Assembly (NCBI GenBank): GCA_024710405.1
Contig: JANJUV010000007.1
Coordinates: forward strand, 434,001-498,000
Direction of reading: 5' to 3'
Length of the DNA: 64,000 nucleotides
From: Bacteroidales bacterium
GTDB lineage: Bacteria; Bacteroidota; Bacteroidia; Bacteroidales; F082
Part shown: in pieces, positions 9,708 to 18,285 of the stretch
How positions within the stretch are numbered: position 1 is the stretch's first letter
Layout of the letters: each line of letters opens with the position of its first letter
Translations under genes and position numbers: made by a program
Notes under the pieces: model-generated
The model's input: the letters and a program-made list of their open reading frames with translations, nothing else
What the model was told of the DNA's origin: nothing
The model's database searches: none

Positions 9708-12128
9708 TCAGTGCAGCTGAATTTTTCCCGTGAAGTTTTTATCCCGGTGCGTCAAACGGTACAGAAAAAGCTGGCCCTTATGGTGGAAAGACGGCTCCCA
9801 TCGTATCTGCTGCAATCCGGAAACAGACAGATGCTTTTGATTACGATACACCAGCCGTCCTTGCAGATCAGATATTTCGAGGATAACCGGTCCGGCGGTG
9901 TTTGTTTCAAAAGCGAAAGTTACATTGCCTGTTGAAGGATTGGGAAAAACTGCCAAAAGCTGCCCGGATGCCTGTAGTTTCGGTTCGATGGTTGTTAACA
10001 TTGAAACTTTCAGTGCCACATCAGCCGAGAGTGCTGAAATTGGCACAACAAGGCCATTCTCGTCGGCTATCAGGATGATACTGTTATTCAATATTCCATC
10101 TACCGTATGGTAAAAATCTACCTGAAAACTTCCCTCATAAAATGGCAATACCACAGAACCGTCAACAGCTTCGGGTAGTTCTGTGTTTGTTCTGTACCAA
10201 TGCCAGTTGTGCATACGGTTATGCACCCAAACCAGCGCGCGGCTTCCGTTCATCAGCGAAAAACCGCGAATCAACGGAAGATACTGATGGAAAACAATCT
10301 CATCCAGTTCGATGATGCTCAGAAAACCACTGCCGGTATTGTCGATTTCTAAACTATGCGTGCCTGCAGGAACTGTAAACTGAACCAGTTGGTTTGGTAT
10401 AACATCTTGCTCAACAACTATCTGACCATCAATTTTCACCTGTAGCACCCCACTGTTTATCTGCTGTCCCAAGCGTATGTCAACTATTGATGGTGCTGAC
10501 CATTTTCCGTGGAACACGGGTGGGTTCCTGAGCCCTGAAAAAACAGATGACGGGCCAAACAACAGTGTTCCCAGGCTGTCAGGAGCCGGGGTCAATACAC
10601 CTGTAGCCGAAAGTTCAAAAGTATTCGACGGAGCCTTTTGATTCAGCTCATCATATTTCGGTACCACCAGAAAATCTGTCTTGTTGTCTGTTTCCGAATG
10701 CAGCTGAACCGGCTGAAAATCCATGCCTGAGATTTTCTCCTCTTCCATGAACCTGCTGATGCCAGTAAAGCGATAATAAAGCCCGAGTTCATGAATATAG
10801 GCATCCCAGAACCAGGGCACCACTGCGCCAAACGAACCCGACATGGCTGAGGCCCACAGCCCGTTGTGTATAGCCCATCCGGCAGGATCAAAGGCAATGA
10901 TGGAGTCCATGATGTAGCCTATTCCATATTCTCCGCCCAGAACCGGTTTTTGATAGGCATCTCGATAAACACCTGTAAGCCTGAACGTTTCTCCCTCCAG
11001 ATCGGGCCGGTCGCCATAGTAATGAAATTGGGTGAATCCAATATCTGGTTTAGCCCATGCTTCGGGGTTACTTTTTGTCAGGGCGAATCCGATGGAAACA
11101 GGGCGCTGAAAAAGATCATACTGCTTCATCGACTCAGCCATCAAACCGGCCCAACCGGCCACCTGCGGCGCAAACTGGCTGTAATCCGGAAAATTGTCGG
11201 CTTCAGAAAAAAGCTCCCAGCCAAACAATCGCTGTGAGTAACCCCATCGTGCGTTGATATAGAGCATTCTGTTGCGAAAAGCGTCCATCGCGACCGGATT
11301 GGAAAAGAATTCACGCGGCTCGGCACAGGGGCCTCCATTGAGCTGATTGTAAGGGTTTGAACGCCAATCCTCTCCTTCAAATCCTGTGCGCAATTCATCA
11401 TGGATCGAAAATGCCAGCTGAAGATACAACCCCAGCCTGTCGGCCATACTGAAGACACTGTCAAGCATGAATGCCCTGTCCTGTCTGCCTCCGTAATGTT
11501 TCAGCCCTTCTGCCCCCCACTCGATACTATATGACCACGGAACCATCATCAGTTTGGCAAAATTAGCCCCCGAAGCCGACAAGCCTTCCATATACTCGTG
11601 CATGCGGTCAACACCCGACTGGTATTCGGCCCAGGCTATGTTTTCACCTATCAGAAAGACCGTATTCCCTTCGCGATCCGACAGATAAAACTGATCATCG
11701 TAAAAGGAGGGCAGCGACGACAGGCCTGATGAAATACAGTTAAAAGCAAGTGTCTCACTCGAAGCAGTTCCACTTGCATCAGTAAACATCAGATAAACAG
11801 ACCACGCTCCCGTTTTGCCCGGACTAAACCTCACTTTCCAGTATGGATCACCCTCAGGAATCAGCTGGCCTTGTTCCTTCATGAAATGCTGGTAATAAAA
11901 TCCATCCTGAACAAAAACTTCACCGTCAGGAGCCGTGAAAATGCCTTTCAACCAGGCCTGATTGTAATCATAAGGATTTGCAGCTGAACTATTCAGGCGA
12001 ATTTCCAATTTATACATTCCATAAACTCCGATGGTTTCATTCGTTGCTTCCACCGAAATAAATCCGGGCTGCGCCTGCAACATAAGCAGGCTGGGTATCA
12101 AATACGATAAAAGCAGTGCGCGCCTCAT
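9708..12128 (-). CDS. T9SS-exported DUF5060 glycoside-hydrolase-like protein
   Basis: The 806-residue protein has a signal peptide (MRRALLLSYLIPSLLMLQAQ). The ATG at 12128 is preferred to a GTG at 12191 because a -7 box lies between them. Residues about 25-130 form a DUF5060 beta-sandwich (IGVYGMYKLEIRLN), followed by a TIM-barrel-like catalytic region with LFGWELFSEADN and VLGGEYG, which provide the acid/base and nucleophile Glu residues expected in clan GH-A enzymes. After that come beta-sandwich modules and a T9SS type A sorting domain (VFPNPSTGNVTF, KHLSVSGLQQI). It probably attacks an external polysaccharide. No SusC/SusD pair is nearby, so the substrate cannot be inferred. Confidence 0.78.
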   Translation of the reverse strand: MRRALLLSYLIPSLLMLQAQPGFISVEATNETIGVYGMYKLEIRLNSSAANPYDYNQAWLKGIFTAPDGEVFVQDGFYYQHFMKEQGQLIPEGDPYWKVRFSPGKTGAWSVYLMFTDASGTASSETLAFNCISSGLSSLPSFYDDQFYLSDREGNTVFLIGENIAWAEYQSGVDRMHEYMEGLSASGANFAKLMMVPWSYSIEWGAEGLKHYGGRQDRAFMLDSVFSMADRLGLYLQLAFSIHDELRTGFEGEDWRSNPYNQLNGGPCAEPREFFSNPVAMDAFRNRMLYINARWGYSQRLFGWELFSEADNFPDYSQFAPQVAGWAGLMAESMKQYDLFQRPVSIGFALTKSNPEAWAKPDIGFTQFHYYGDRPDLEGETFRLTGVYRDAYQKPVLGGEYGIGYIMDSIIAFDPAGWAIHNGLWASAMSGSFGAVVPWFWDAYIHELGLYYRFTGISRFMEEEKISGMDFQPVQLHSETDNKTDFLVVPKYDELNQKAPSNTFELSATGVLTPAPDSLGTLLFGPSSVFSGLRNPPVFHGKWSAPSIVDIRLGQQINSGVLQVKIDGQIVVEQDVIPNQLVQFTVPAGTHSLEIDNTGSGFLSIIELDEIVFHQYLPLIRGFSLMNGSRALVWVHNRMHNWHWYRTNTELPEAVDGSVVLPFYEGSFQVDFYHTVDGILNNSIILIADENGLVVPISALSADVALKVSMLTTIEPKLQASGQLLAVFPNPSTGNVTFAFETNTAGPVILEISDLQGRLVYRNQKHLSVSGLQQIRWEPSFHHKGQLFLYRLTHRDKNFTGKIQLH

Positions 12129-12146
12129 ACAGTGACTAATCGCAGC

Positions 12147-12154
12147 CAAAACTA
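12147..12154 (-). promoter_or_regulatory. Bacteroidota -7 promoter box TAgtTTTG for the DUF5060 gene
   Basis: The reverse strand reads TAGTTTTG about 19 bases upstream of the ATG at 12128. If used, it rules out the GTG start at 12191. Confidence 0.45.
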
Positions 12155-12247
12155 TACCAAAAAAATGAAGCAGAAAAATGCATAATTTCACTCAAGGATA
12201 AAACTCAGGGCAACTGAAGCCGGTGCATTGCTGCAGCACAGGCAAGA

Positions 12248-13939
12248 TCATGTTTTCAGCCCGAGATACTTCATGGCTGACAGTAAAGTAAGAACAAGTG
12301 TTTTTTCGATGGTGTTGCCTTGCTCAAACAGCATGACGCAGTCATTTTTCAATTCCGTGTTGTCAAGATTATGGATGTTTGAGGTGAATTGTTTGTGGAC
12401 AAATGTCCTGATTGCCGCATTGCTCATGTACCAGAAATCATAGGGATTCATGCCGTGTTTCATCCTGCTCCCCGTAAGCCTTCGGGCCGCACTTTTTAAT
12501 TTATTCGTATAAACACTCATATCTGTTTTCCAGGCAGCATCGGGCCTGAATCCAGTTCTTTCCCACGTATAACGGGCAACATCAGGCCGTTTCTCCCTGA
12601 TCCAGTCAATATATATACGGCTGTTCACTTTGAGTGAAGGATCGAGACTAAGGCACAAATCGATGAAATCAGGTTCCAGAAAGGGCGAAACAAGGTACAT
12701 GCCCATGTGTTCTGTAACATATGATCCTGAAACAGTTACGTTAAAAAGGCGGTTATAAATACGGAAGACCTCTTCTGATGACCATTCCTGTGGCTGCACA
12801 GCAGGTAGTTTGTGAAGCAGTTTGGATGAAAGTCTTTTTGAATAGTAATCCGGCTTAGCATTGGGTTTCGGCATAAAGCCCCCGAGCACGGCATCGCCAA
12901 TCTGACCCGTGTGGATCAATGATGTTGCCGGAAAAGGAAGCCGCATTAGTGCATAACGGTAATGAGCCGATGAAACATAAAACACCAACCCTTCATGAAT
13001 GGCCAGGTTCTCATCAATTTCCAGAACATAATTTCCTTCTTCAAGCGACACGAAAGCATGAGGACAACCCAAATCATCACTGATTTTCTGCGAAATCCTT
13101 TGGTCAGCATATCCGGGTTGGGAGAAACAGAAGTTTTTGGTTTTAATACCCATAGCGTTGGCTGCCATCACATTCATCCTCGAATCGAGTCCGCCGCTCA
13201 GGGTTGCCACAAACTGACCTGCATGAGCCGCATCACGCTCATATTCAAGCTGTATGTTTCGCCGGAAAAGTTCATCCAAACGGGTTACAGCCTCTTTGCG
13301 CGAATGAATGGAAGTGCTTACTGAATTAAAGTCGTGATATCGTGTCACTGAAAGTGTCCCAGCAGACCAGTGCAGTTTTTCGCCGGCAAGCAGCCTGCGT
13401 ACACCTTGCGCAAGTGTCTGATTTCCTGTCATTCCGCCCATCACAAGCAGGCTATAGGCGGCATCAACATCTAAAATTGGCTTCTGAATAAAAAGTGCAG
13501 ACAGAGAAAGTAACTCCTTCAGGCTAGGACTTACAATAAAACAATTCTCACTTTGAACATAAAAAACAGCCTTGGTACCTGTCTGGTTCATATAAAAAAA
13601 GAGCTCTCCTGAGGCTTTGTCAAACACAAAACCTGTAAACTCACCCCTCAAAACATCAAAAAAACCATCTGAATACCGGTCATATAATGTGTTGAGCAGG
13701 TTTATTATCCCACTGACGGCAAACGCTTTCTCCAGTCTCTCAAGGTTAAGAAGGAACCCATCCAGTCCAATGATCAGGGTTTTGGTTTCAAACAATGCCT
13801 TGTCATTTCGGAAGGCATCCGACATATGGTGCAGGAAAACATGCGATCTGCCGCTTTGAGGGTTCTTGTAATCGATCCTTACATCGCTTTCGGGCAATTT
13901 CTGATTGTGATAATCACAGATAATGGTAAACCCGAACAT
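12248..13939 (-). CDS. Asparagine-synthetase-like PP-loop protein lacking the glutaminase Cys
   Basis: The 563-residue protein has the two-part layout of class B asparagine synthetases: an N-terminal Ntn-hydrolase-like domain (to about residue 190, with GEFTGFVFD) and a C-terminal ATP-pyrophosphatase domain with SGGLDSRMNV and a second block HTGQIGDAVLGG. The second residue is Phe, not the Cys that serves as nucleophile in glutamine-using enzymes, so it cannot hydrolyse glutamine in the usual way. Related proteins act in exopolysaccharide clusters and as macrocyclases. It lies 41 bases downstream of nusB, and near glycosyltransferase and flippase genes, so a role in surface polymer modification is inferred. 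Confidence 0.72.
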   Translation of the reverse strand: MFGFTIICDYHNQKLPESDVRIDYKNPQSGRSHVFLHHMSDAFRNDKALFETKTLIIGLDGFLLNLERLEKAFAVSGIINLLNTLYDRYSDGFFDVLRGEFTGFVFDKASGELFFYMNQTGTKAVFYVQSENCFIVSPSLKELLSLSALFIQKPILDVDAAYSLLVMGGMTGNQTLAQGVRRLLAGEKLHWSAGTLSVTRYHDFNSVSTSIHSRKEAVTRLDELFRRNIQLEYERDAAHAGQFVATLSGGLDSRMNVMAANAMGIKTKNFCFSQPGYADQRISQKISDDLGCPHAFVSLEEGNYVLEIDENLAIHEGLVFYVSSAHYRYALMRLPFPATSLIHTGQIGDAVLGGFMPKPNAKPDYYSKRLSSKLLHKLPAVQPQEWSSEEVFRIYNRLFNVTVSGSYVTEHMGMYLVSPFLEPDFIDLCLSLDPSLKVNSRIYIDWIREKRPDVARYTWERTGFRPDAAWKTDMSVYTNKLKSAARRLTGSRMKHGMNPYDFWYMSNAAIRTFVHKQFTSNIHNLDNTELKNDCVMLFEQGNTIEKTLVLTLLSAMKYLGLKT

Positions 13940-13980
13940 TGGATGAATCAGTTTTTCGTTGTAAGAAAAGTCGGATTAAA

Positions 13981-14943
13981 TTACTCATCGAGTAAACCAC
14001 GGCCGGTTTTCAGAATCCTGCCTTCGGCACGAAAATCCTGGATGAGTTTATCTAGTATCCCGTTTACAAACACTTTGCTTCGGGCTGTGCTGAAATACTT
14101 TGAAATATCAATATACTCGTTCAGAGTTACTTTCACCGGAATTGACGGGAAAGTGACCAGTTCGGCAAGGGCCATTTTCAGGATGATCATGTCCATGATG
14201 GCGATCCTGTCCTGTTCCCAGTTCTGTGTGGATTTAGCAACCAGATGGCCATATTCTTCGCTGTGCAACACCGTTTCCCGAAACAGTTTTTTAACGAAGT
14301 CAAGGTCTTCATTTTCGTCACCTTCATCCGATTTCAACAGCGGAGGCATAGGCGAATCAGCTCCAAAATCATCTTCCATTCCCTTGAAAAATTTCACGAT
14401 AAGATAGGTAACCAGATGATAGTCATCCACAAAAAAGATGCTTTTCTCTTCGTAGAAAGACTGAAGCAGTTCAAAAATAGTGAGATACTTTTCAGAAACA
14501 GTTGCCAGAAACCTGCGTTCGCCTGCAAAGCTAACGTGGTCAGCAGACATAAAACGCTCGTACACATCCGATTCACGGATCAGGTTATAGTACTTACGTA
14601 CCATGTCCTGTTCCTGGGACCAATTGATTTTGTAGAGATTTTCGAGTTTCCTGAATTCCTTGTTGTTGTCTATACGGCTCAATATGTCGAGTTGGGCGAA
14701 CCGCATGTTTGGGTTAAGATCTTCGGGAGTGGGAAGGTGTTTTTTACGGCCGTCTTCCAGTCTTCTTTCTGCGAAACGTGAAGTCTCGATCAAAAAACTC
14801 AACTGATAGATAAATAGTTCGTAAAGCTTATTGATGCTCAGTAAGAGCTGTTTCTCACCCTGGTCAATCTGGTGGCTGCCCGATTGAAAATAGGCATACA
14901 AGGCCTGCAGGACTTTGGTTCGGAGGTGTCGTCTGCTGAGCAT
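13981..14943 (-). CDS. nusB: Transcription antitermination factor NusB
   Basis: A 320-residue protein with the extended form of NusB seen in Bacteroidota. It opens with LSRRHLRTKVLQALYAYFQS, the canonical RNA-binding start, and ends with the conserved C-terminal half (DMIILKMALAELVTFPSIPVKVTLNEYIDISKYFS in outline, then FVNGILDKL). The central 150 residues are an insertion relative to the roughly 140-residue E. coli protein. NusB with NusE/S10 binds boxA during rRNA transcription. The gene has its own perfect -7 box. It is upstream of the asparagine-synthetase-like gene on the same strand. Confidence 0.92.
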   Translation of the reverse strand: MLSRRHLRTKVLQALYAYFQSGSHQIDQGEKQLLLSINKLYELFIYQLSFLIETSRFAERRLEDGRKKHLPTPEDLNPNMRFAQLDILSRIDNNKEFRKLENLYKINWSQEQDMVRKYYNLIRESDVYERFMSADHVSFAGERRFLATVSEKYLTIFELLQSFYEEKSIFFVDDYHLVTYLIVKFFKGMEDDFGADSPMPPLLKSDEGDENEDLDFVKKLFRETVLHSEEYGHLVAKSTQNWEQDRIAIMDMIILKMALAELVTFPSIPVKVTLNEYIDISKYFSTARSKVFVNGILDKLIQDFRAEGRILKTGRGLLDE

Positions 14944-14981
14944 AGTCTGTAAATGAACTGATTGTTTTGATACTTTCGCTG

Positions 14982-14989
14982 CAAAGATA
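14982..14989 (-). promoter_or_regulatory. Bacteroidota -7 promoter box TAtcTTTG for nusB
   Basis: The reverse strand reads TATCTTTG, a full match to the consensus, 39 bases upstream of the nusB ATG. Confidence 0.55.
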
Positions 14990-15046
14990 CATGATTTAGA
15001 CGCTGTTTGCGAACACCGGTATATTTATTGACCAAAAAAGGCTGCT

Positions 15047-17020
15047 TCAGCGGATTGACCTGCCCGTATGCCTGATGCCCCTGAACAGTATGGTGATGTC
15101 TTTTAAAACGGCATAGTCGCGCGCATACATCAGGTTAAGGTGACTTAAAGTCTCATCCTCAACAACGGGTTGCACAAATACATCGGCAGGTGTAAGAACT
15201 CCCGGCCTGATCAAAGGCAGCTTGCCTTTATGTGTCGGGCCGACTTTGCAGTATCCAACCCATGAGCGATAGCCAAACAACACGCGGAAAATATTGGGAA
15301 GGATACCCTGCGGACGATTTGTGATGAATAATAACATTGGAAGCATCAGGAAAAGACTTCCTGAAGCAACAATGTCGAAAAACCGTTTGTTGCGTCTGTT
15401 ACCTGCCTTGTCAATTGCTTTTATATCTACGGTGTACAGATCTCCTCTGGTATTGATGGAGTTGCTTCCGATAATCGAAAGACTGTCTTCAGGGGCAATT
15501 TTATAGTCGATCTGGGTGTGATGCCACTCAACCATTTTGTCGATTATGGTTTGGTGCGACAGGCTTTTGGAACAAAAAATCACCTCGGTGATCTTGTAGA
15601 TAGTGATAATATCCTTTACCTGATGTATGTTTCCGATGAAACTATCGGAAGTTGGTGTTGCGGCTGTGTGACTTACCAATCCGATGAAATCAGGTTTTAT
15701 GGCAGTGCTTTGAAGCAACTTCTCGACCCTCAGGGCCTCCTGTTGATCGCCGATAACCAAAAAGCGTTTCTTTTGTGTGGCCCCAAGTTCATATCCTTGT
15801 ATTCCAAACCAATGTGCAATCAATCTGTTCAGGCTCAATCCGGCAAACAACCATAGTGTTCCCAGTAAGATCAGCGCTCTTGAAAACCGCAGATGCTCCG
15901 GCAACAGTGCGTATAACACCAGAATGGCGATACTTCCTGCGGCAATGCCGGTGATGGTTTTGTATATCCTGACCGGCTTGTCGTAACCTCCGCTTAAATA
16001 TACCGAAAAAAGCCAGATAACCACGTAAGCAGGAATCACAATGGTCACAAGTGTCAGCGGATAATCACCTCCGCTGCGGTAAATGGTGAGTTCGCCCCAC
16101 ACAGCCTTGATCAAAAGCAAGCCTGTGTAGGCCAGCAAGGCATCTGCAAAAGGCAGTGCTGCACGTTTGAAAAACCGCGACAAAATTGCCAGAAATGCCC
16201 TGAAATAAATAGCAATATTAATAAGGAAGGTAAAAGTGCGTGCTCTTTTCTGGCTGAAGTGCTTGCGGGCAAAAATGATCATGGCATTGTAGAACACAAA
16301 CACATAATTGACACTGCTTTTGCGTGTACTTTCGCCTTTGTAGTGAATGATACGTGTTTCAGCGAAATAGTAGTTCTTATAGCCTGCCTGAATTATCCTG
16401 TATGACAAGTCAATGTCTTCGCCATACATAAAGAATGCCTCATCGAGCAGGCCTGTTTTGTCGAGCACCGAGCGGCGCATGAGCATAAAAGCACCGGCCA
16501 GCACATCAACCTGATGCACCTGATCCTTGTCGAGATAACCCAGATGATATTTTGAGAATCTCTTTGAATGGGGAAATAGACGCGATAATCCAAAAATTTT
16601 ATAGAAAGCCGTAAGCGGTGTTGGTAGCCCCCTTTTCGACTCGGGCAGAAATTTCCCCTTGCCGTCAACCATTTTTACACCCAATCCGCCGGCATCGGGA
16701 TGGCTGTCCATAAACGAGATGACCTTGCTGAAGGTGTCATCCTCTACAACGGTGTCGGGGTTCAGAAGCAGGACATACTCGCCTTTCGACACGCGTATTG
16801 CCTGATTGTTGGCCTTACTGAAGCCCAGATTCTGTTTGTTATCAATGAGGATAACTTCCGGAAACTTTTCGCGCAACATCTTCAATGAGCCGTCAACGGA
16901 ATTATTGTCAACCACATAAACTTCTGCCTCAATCCCTTTCACGGCTTTACGCACCGAATAGAGGCACTGTTCAAGGAAATGCTCCACATTGTAATTGACG
17001 ATAACAACCGAAAGTTTCAT
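15047..17020 (-). CDS. GT2 glycosyltransferase fused to a sugar-phosphotransferase-like membrane domain
   Basis: Residues 1 to about 240 are a GT2 family glycosyltransferase: VVIVNYNVEHFLEQCL, LLLNPDTVV and FMYGEDIDLSYR are all present. Then follow about four to five membrane segments (270-410), a Rossmann-like segment (KKRFLVIGDQQEALRVEKLL), and a C-terminal part (from about 565) that recalls the bacterial sugar transferase family (RNKRFFDIVASG, RPGVLTP, YARDYAVLKDITILFRG). The classical core of WbaP-type enzymes looks shortened and altered. At 657 residues this is a two-domain fusion; the likely job is surface-glycan synthesis at the inner membrane. It is divergent from the propeller and flippase genes. 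A -7 box lies 29 bases upstream. Confidence 0.8.
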   Translation of the reverse strand: MKLSVVIVNYNVEHFLEQCLYSVRKAVKGIEAEVYVVDNNSVDGSLKMLREKFPEVILIDNKQNLGFSKANNQAIRVSKGEYVLLLNPDTVVEDDTFSKVISFMDSHPDAGGLGVKMVDGKGKFLPESKRGLPTPLTAFYKIFGLSRLFPHSKRFSKYHLGYLDKDQVHQVDVLAGAFMLMRRSVLDKTGLLDEAFFMYGEDIDLSYRIIQAGYKNYYFAETRIIHYKGESTRKSSVNYVFVFYNAMIIFARKHFSQKRARTFTFLINIAIYFRAFLAILSRFFKRAALPFADALLAYTGLLLIKAVWGELTIYRSGGDYPLTLVTIVIPAYVVIWLFSVYLSGGYDKPVRIYKTITGIAAGSIAILVLYALLPEHLRFSRALILLGTLWLFAGLSLNRLIAHWFGIQGYELGATQKKRFLVIGDQQEALRVEKLLQSTAIKPDFIGLVSHTAATPTSDSFIGNIHQVKDIITIYKITEVIFCSKSLSHQTIIDKMVEWHHTQIDYKIAPEDSLSIIGSNSINTRGDLYTVDIKAIDKAGNRRNKRFFDIVASGSLFLMLPMLLFITNRPQGILPNIFRVLFGYRSWVGYCKVGPTHKGKLPLIRPGVLTPADVFVQPVVEDETLSHLNLMYARDYAVLKDITILFRGIRHTGRSIR

Positions 17021-17048
17021 GCAGAATCAGGGTGCAAATTTCAGGCTC

Positions 17049-17056
17049 CAAAGATA
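17049..17056 (-). promoter_or_regulatory. Bacteroidota -7 promoter box TAtcTTTG for the GT2 fusion gene
   Basis: The reverse strand reads TATCTTTG 29 bases upstream of the ATG at 17020. Confidence 0.5.
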
Positions 17057-17361
17057 AAACAGTTCGGGCCACAATCAGGATAAGGATTAGAGTTTAGCCC
17101 GGTATCATGATCGTCTGGTACTGCTTATTTAAACCCGTTTCTGCAAAATAACTCAAATAAAACGCTGTTATTACATCGGTGCGAAAAAGATTCAATGTCA
17201 AAATTCCGCTTGATATGCCCCAATTAATCAAAACATCGTCAAACAAATGTCAATTGCCGGTCAGGTTGCATTCTATGGATGCTTTTCAAGAAAACGTTTT
17301 CTTAATTTTCATCAGGGCTGTATGTTGGCTGAGGATGTGTTCCGCGACATCAATAGTTTGG

Positions 17362-17369
17362 TATCTTTG
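17362..17369 (+). promoter_or_regulatory. Bacteroidota -7 promoter box TAtcTTTG for the propeller/flippase genes
   Basis: TATCTTTG is a full match, 44 bases upstream of the TTG start at 17413. It lies just before an in-frame stop (17380-17382), so it agrees with a start at or after 17413. Confidence 0.5.
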
Positions 17370-17412
17370 TCCATTGGGTTAACAGCTTTTTCACAGCACA
17401 ACAACACATCAA

Positions 17413-18279
17413 TTGCCGTCAAGTATTTTTAAAAAGTTCTACAGGGATGAATACCGGATCGGACTCATTTTTGAGCCCGTCAGTCAATTCATTGCCGGGC
17501 CTGAGAATCATTTCGGCTGCATCAAGTGGCTCGAAAAACCGTTTAAGAAAAGCCATATGAGTCAGGCTTTTCTGATCGAAGAACCCGGCGGACACCGCCT
17601 TGTTTTTACTTATCAGCAATCAGGCAAAAGCATGATTTATTCCGCTGAAGAGAAGTCGGGCTTCGATCTGTACCACCTGGCCCTCGCCAGCGACCACAAA
17701 CACGGTTTCCCCTCCTGTTTCCGGGATGAAGGCTTGCTCTGGTGCCTGCCTTACACAGCCGGCTACAATGGCATGACACTGTTTGTGTTTGATCCTGAAA
17801 GCAGAAAACTGATTCCCGGACACACTCTTCTGGAGGGATATAAAGCATTATACCCGATGATTTTCAAACACAACCAGCTTTGGTGGTTGATATTGTATAC
17901 CGAACAACAGGGTAATCTAAAAGAGCTGCTGTTTTGGTCTGAAGACCTACGCGGCGAATTCCGGGCGCATCCCTGTAACGACGTCTCCGATGCTGATAAC
18001 GGCCTCATTCCCGCAGGACAGGTTATTGTTGACAATGGAAGACTTATCCGGCCGATGACTGACTACAGCACAAACAGGCCTGTGTTGGTGCTCCAGGAAA
18101 TAACCTCCTTGAGCGAGATGGATTTTTCACAGGTGCTGTTCAAAACGATTGTCCCGCCTAAAGATGTCCTCTCCGGCGGAGGCATTGTACACCTTGCCGG
18201 CAACGACCACTACACCGTTATATCAACCCGGCAGCCTGTGTTTGATCTCAAGTCTGCTTTTGGCCGTAATCAAGACTGA
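17413..18279 (+). CDS. Beta-propeller protein resembling the GINT1 N-terminal domain
   Basis: The 288-residue protein has no ATG near its N-terminus. The first in-frame start after the stop at 17380 is a TTG at 17413, which keeps the DEYRIGLIFEP strand typical of this propeller's opening; the next Met is residue 49 and would cut a blade. Repeated strand patterns such as HRLVFTY, GLLWCLPYTAGYNGMTLF, ALYPMIFKHNQLWWLILY and GRLIRPMTDYS look like a five-bladed propeller related to the N-terminal domain of glucosamine inositolphosphorylceramide transferases and GH43/GH68-like folds. The glycosyltransferase part of those eukaryotic proteins is absent. It sits 6 bases before a flippase gene, so polysaccharide work is likely. 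Confidence 0.62.
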   Translation: MPSSIFKKFYRDEYRIGLIFEPVSQFIAGPENHFGCIKWLEKPFKKSHMSQAFLIEEPGGHRLVFTYQQSGKSMIYSAEEKSGFDLYHLALASDHKHGFPSCFRDEGLLWCLPYTAGYNGMTLFVFDPESRKLIPGHTLLEGYKALYPMIFKHNQLWWLILYTEQQGNLKELLFWSEDLRGEFRAHPCNDVSDADNGLIPAGQVIVDNGRLIRPMTDYSTNRPVLVLQEITSLSEMDFSQVLFKTIVPPKDVLSGGGIVHLAGNDHYTVISTRQPVFDLKSAFGRNQD

Positions 18280-18285
18280 CCAGTT

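Larger units (their letters stand above)
17021..17412. other. Divergent intergenic region with promoters on both strands
   Basis: This 392-base spacer separates the GT2 fusion gene (reverse) from the beta-propeller gene (forward). It contains one full -7 box for each direction. No RNA gene, repeat or additional coding frame could be supported. Confidence 0.6.
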
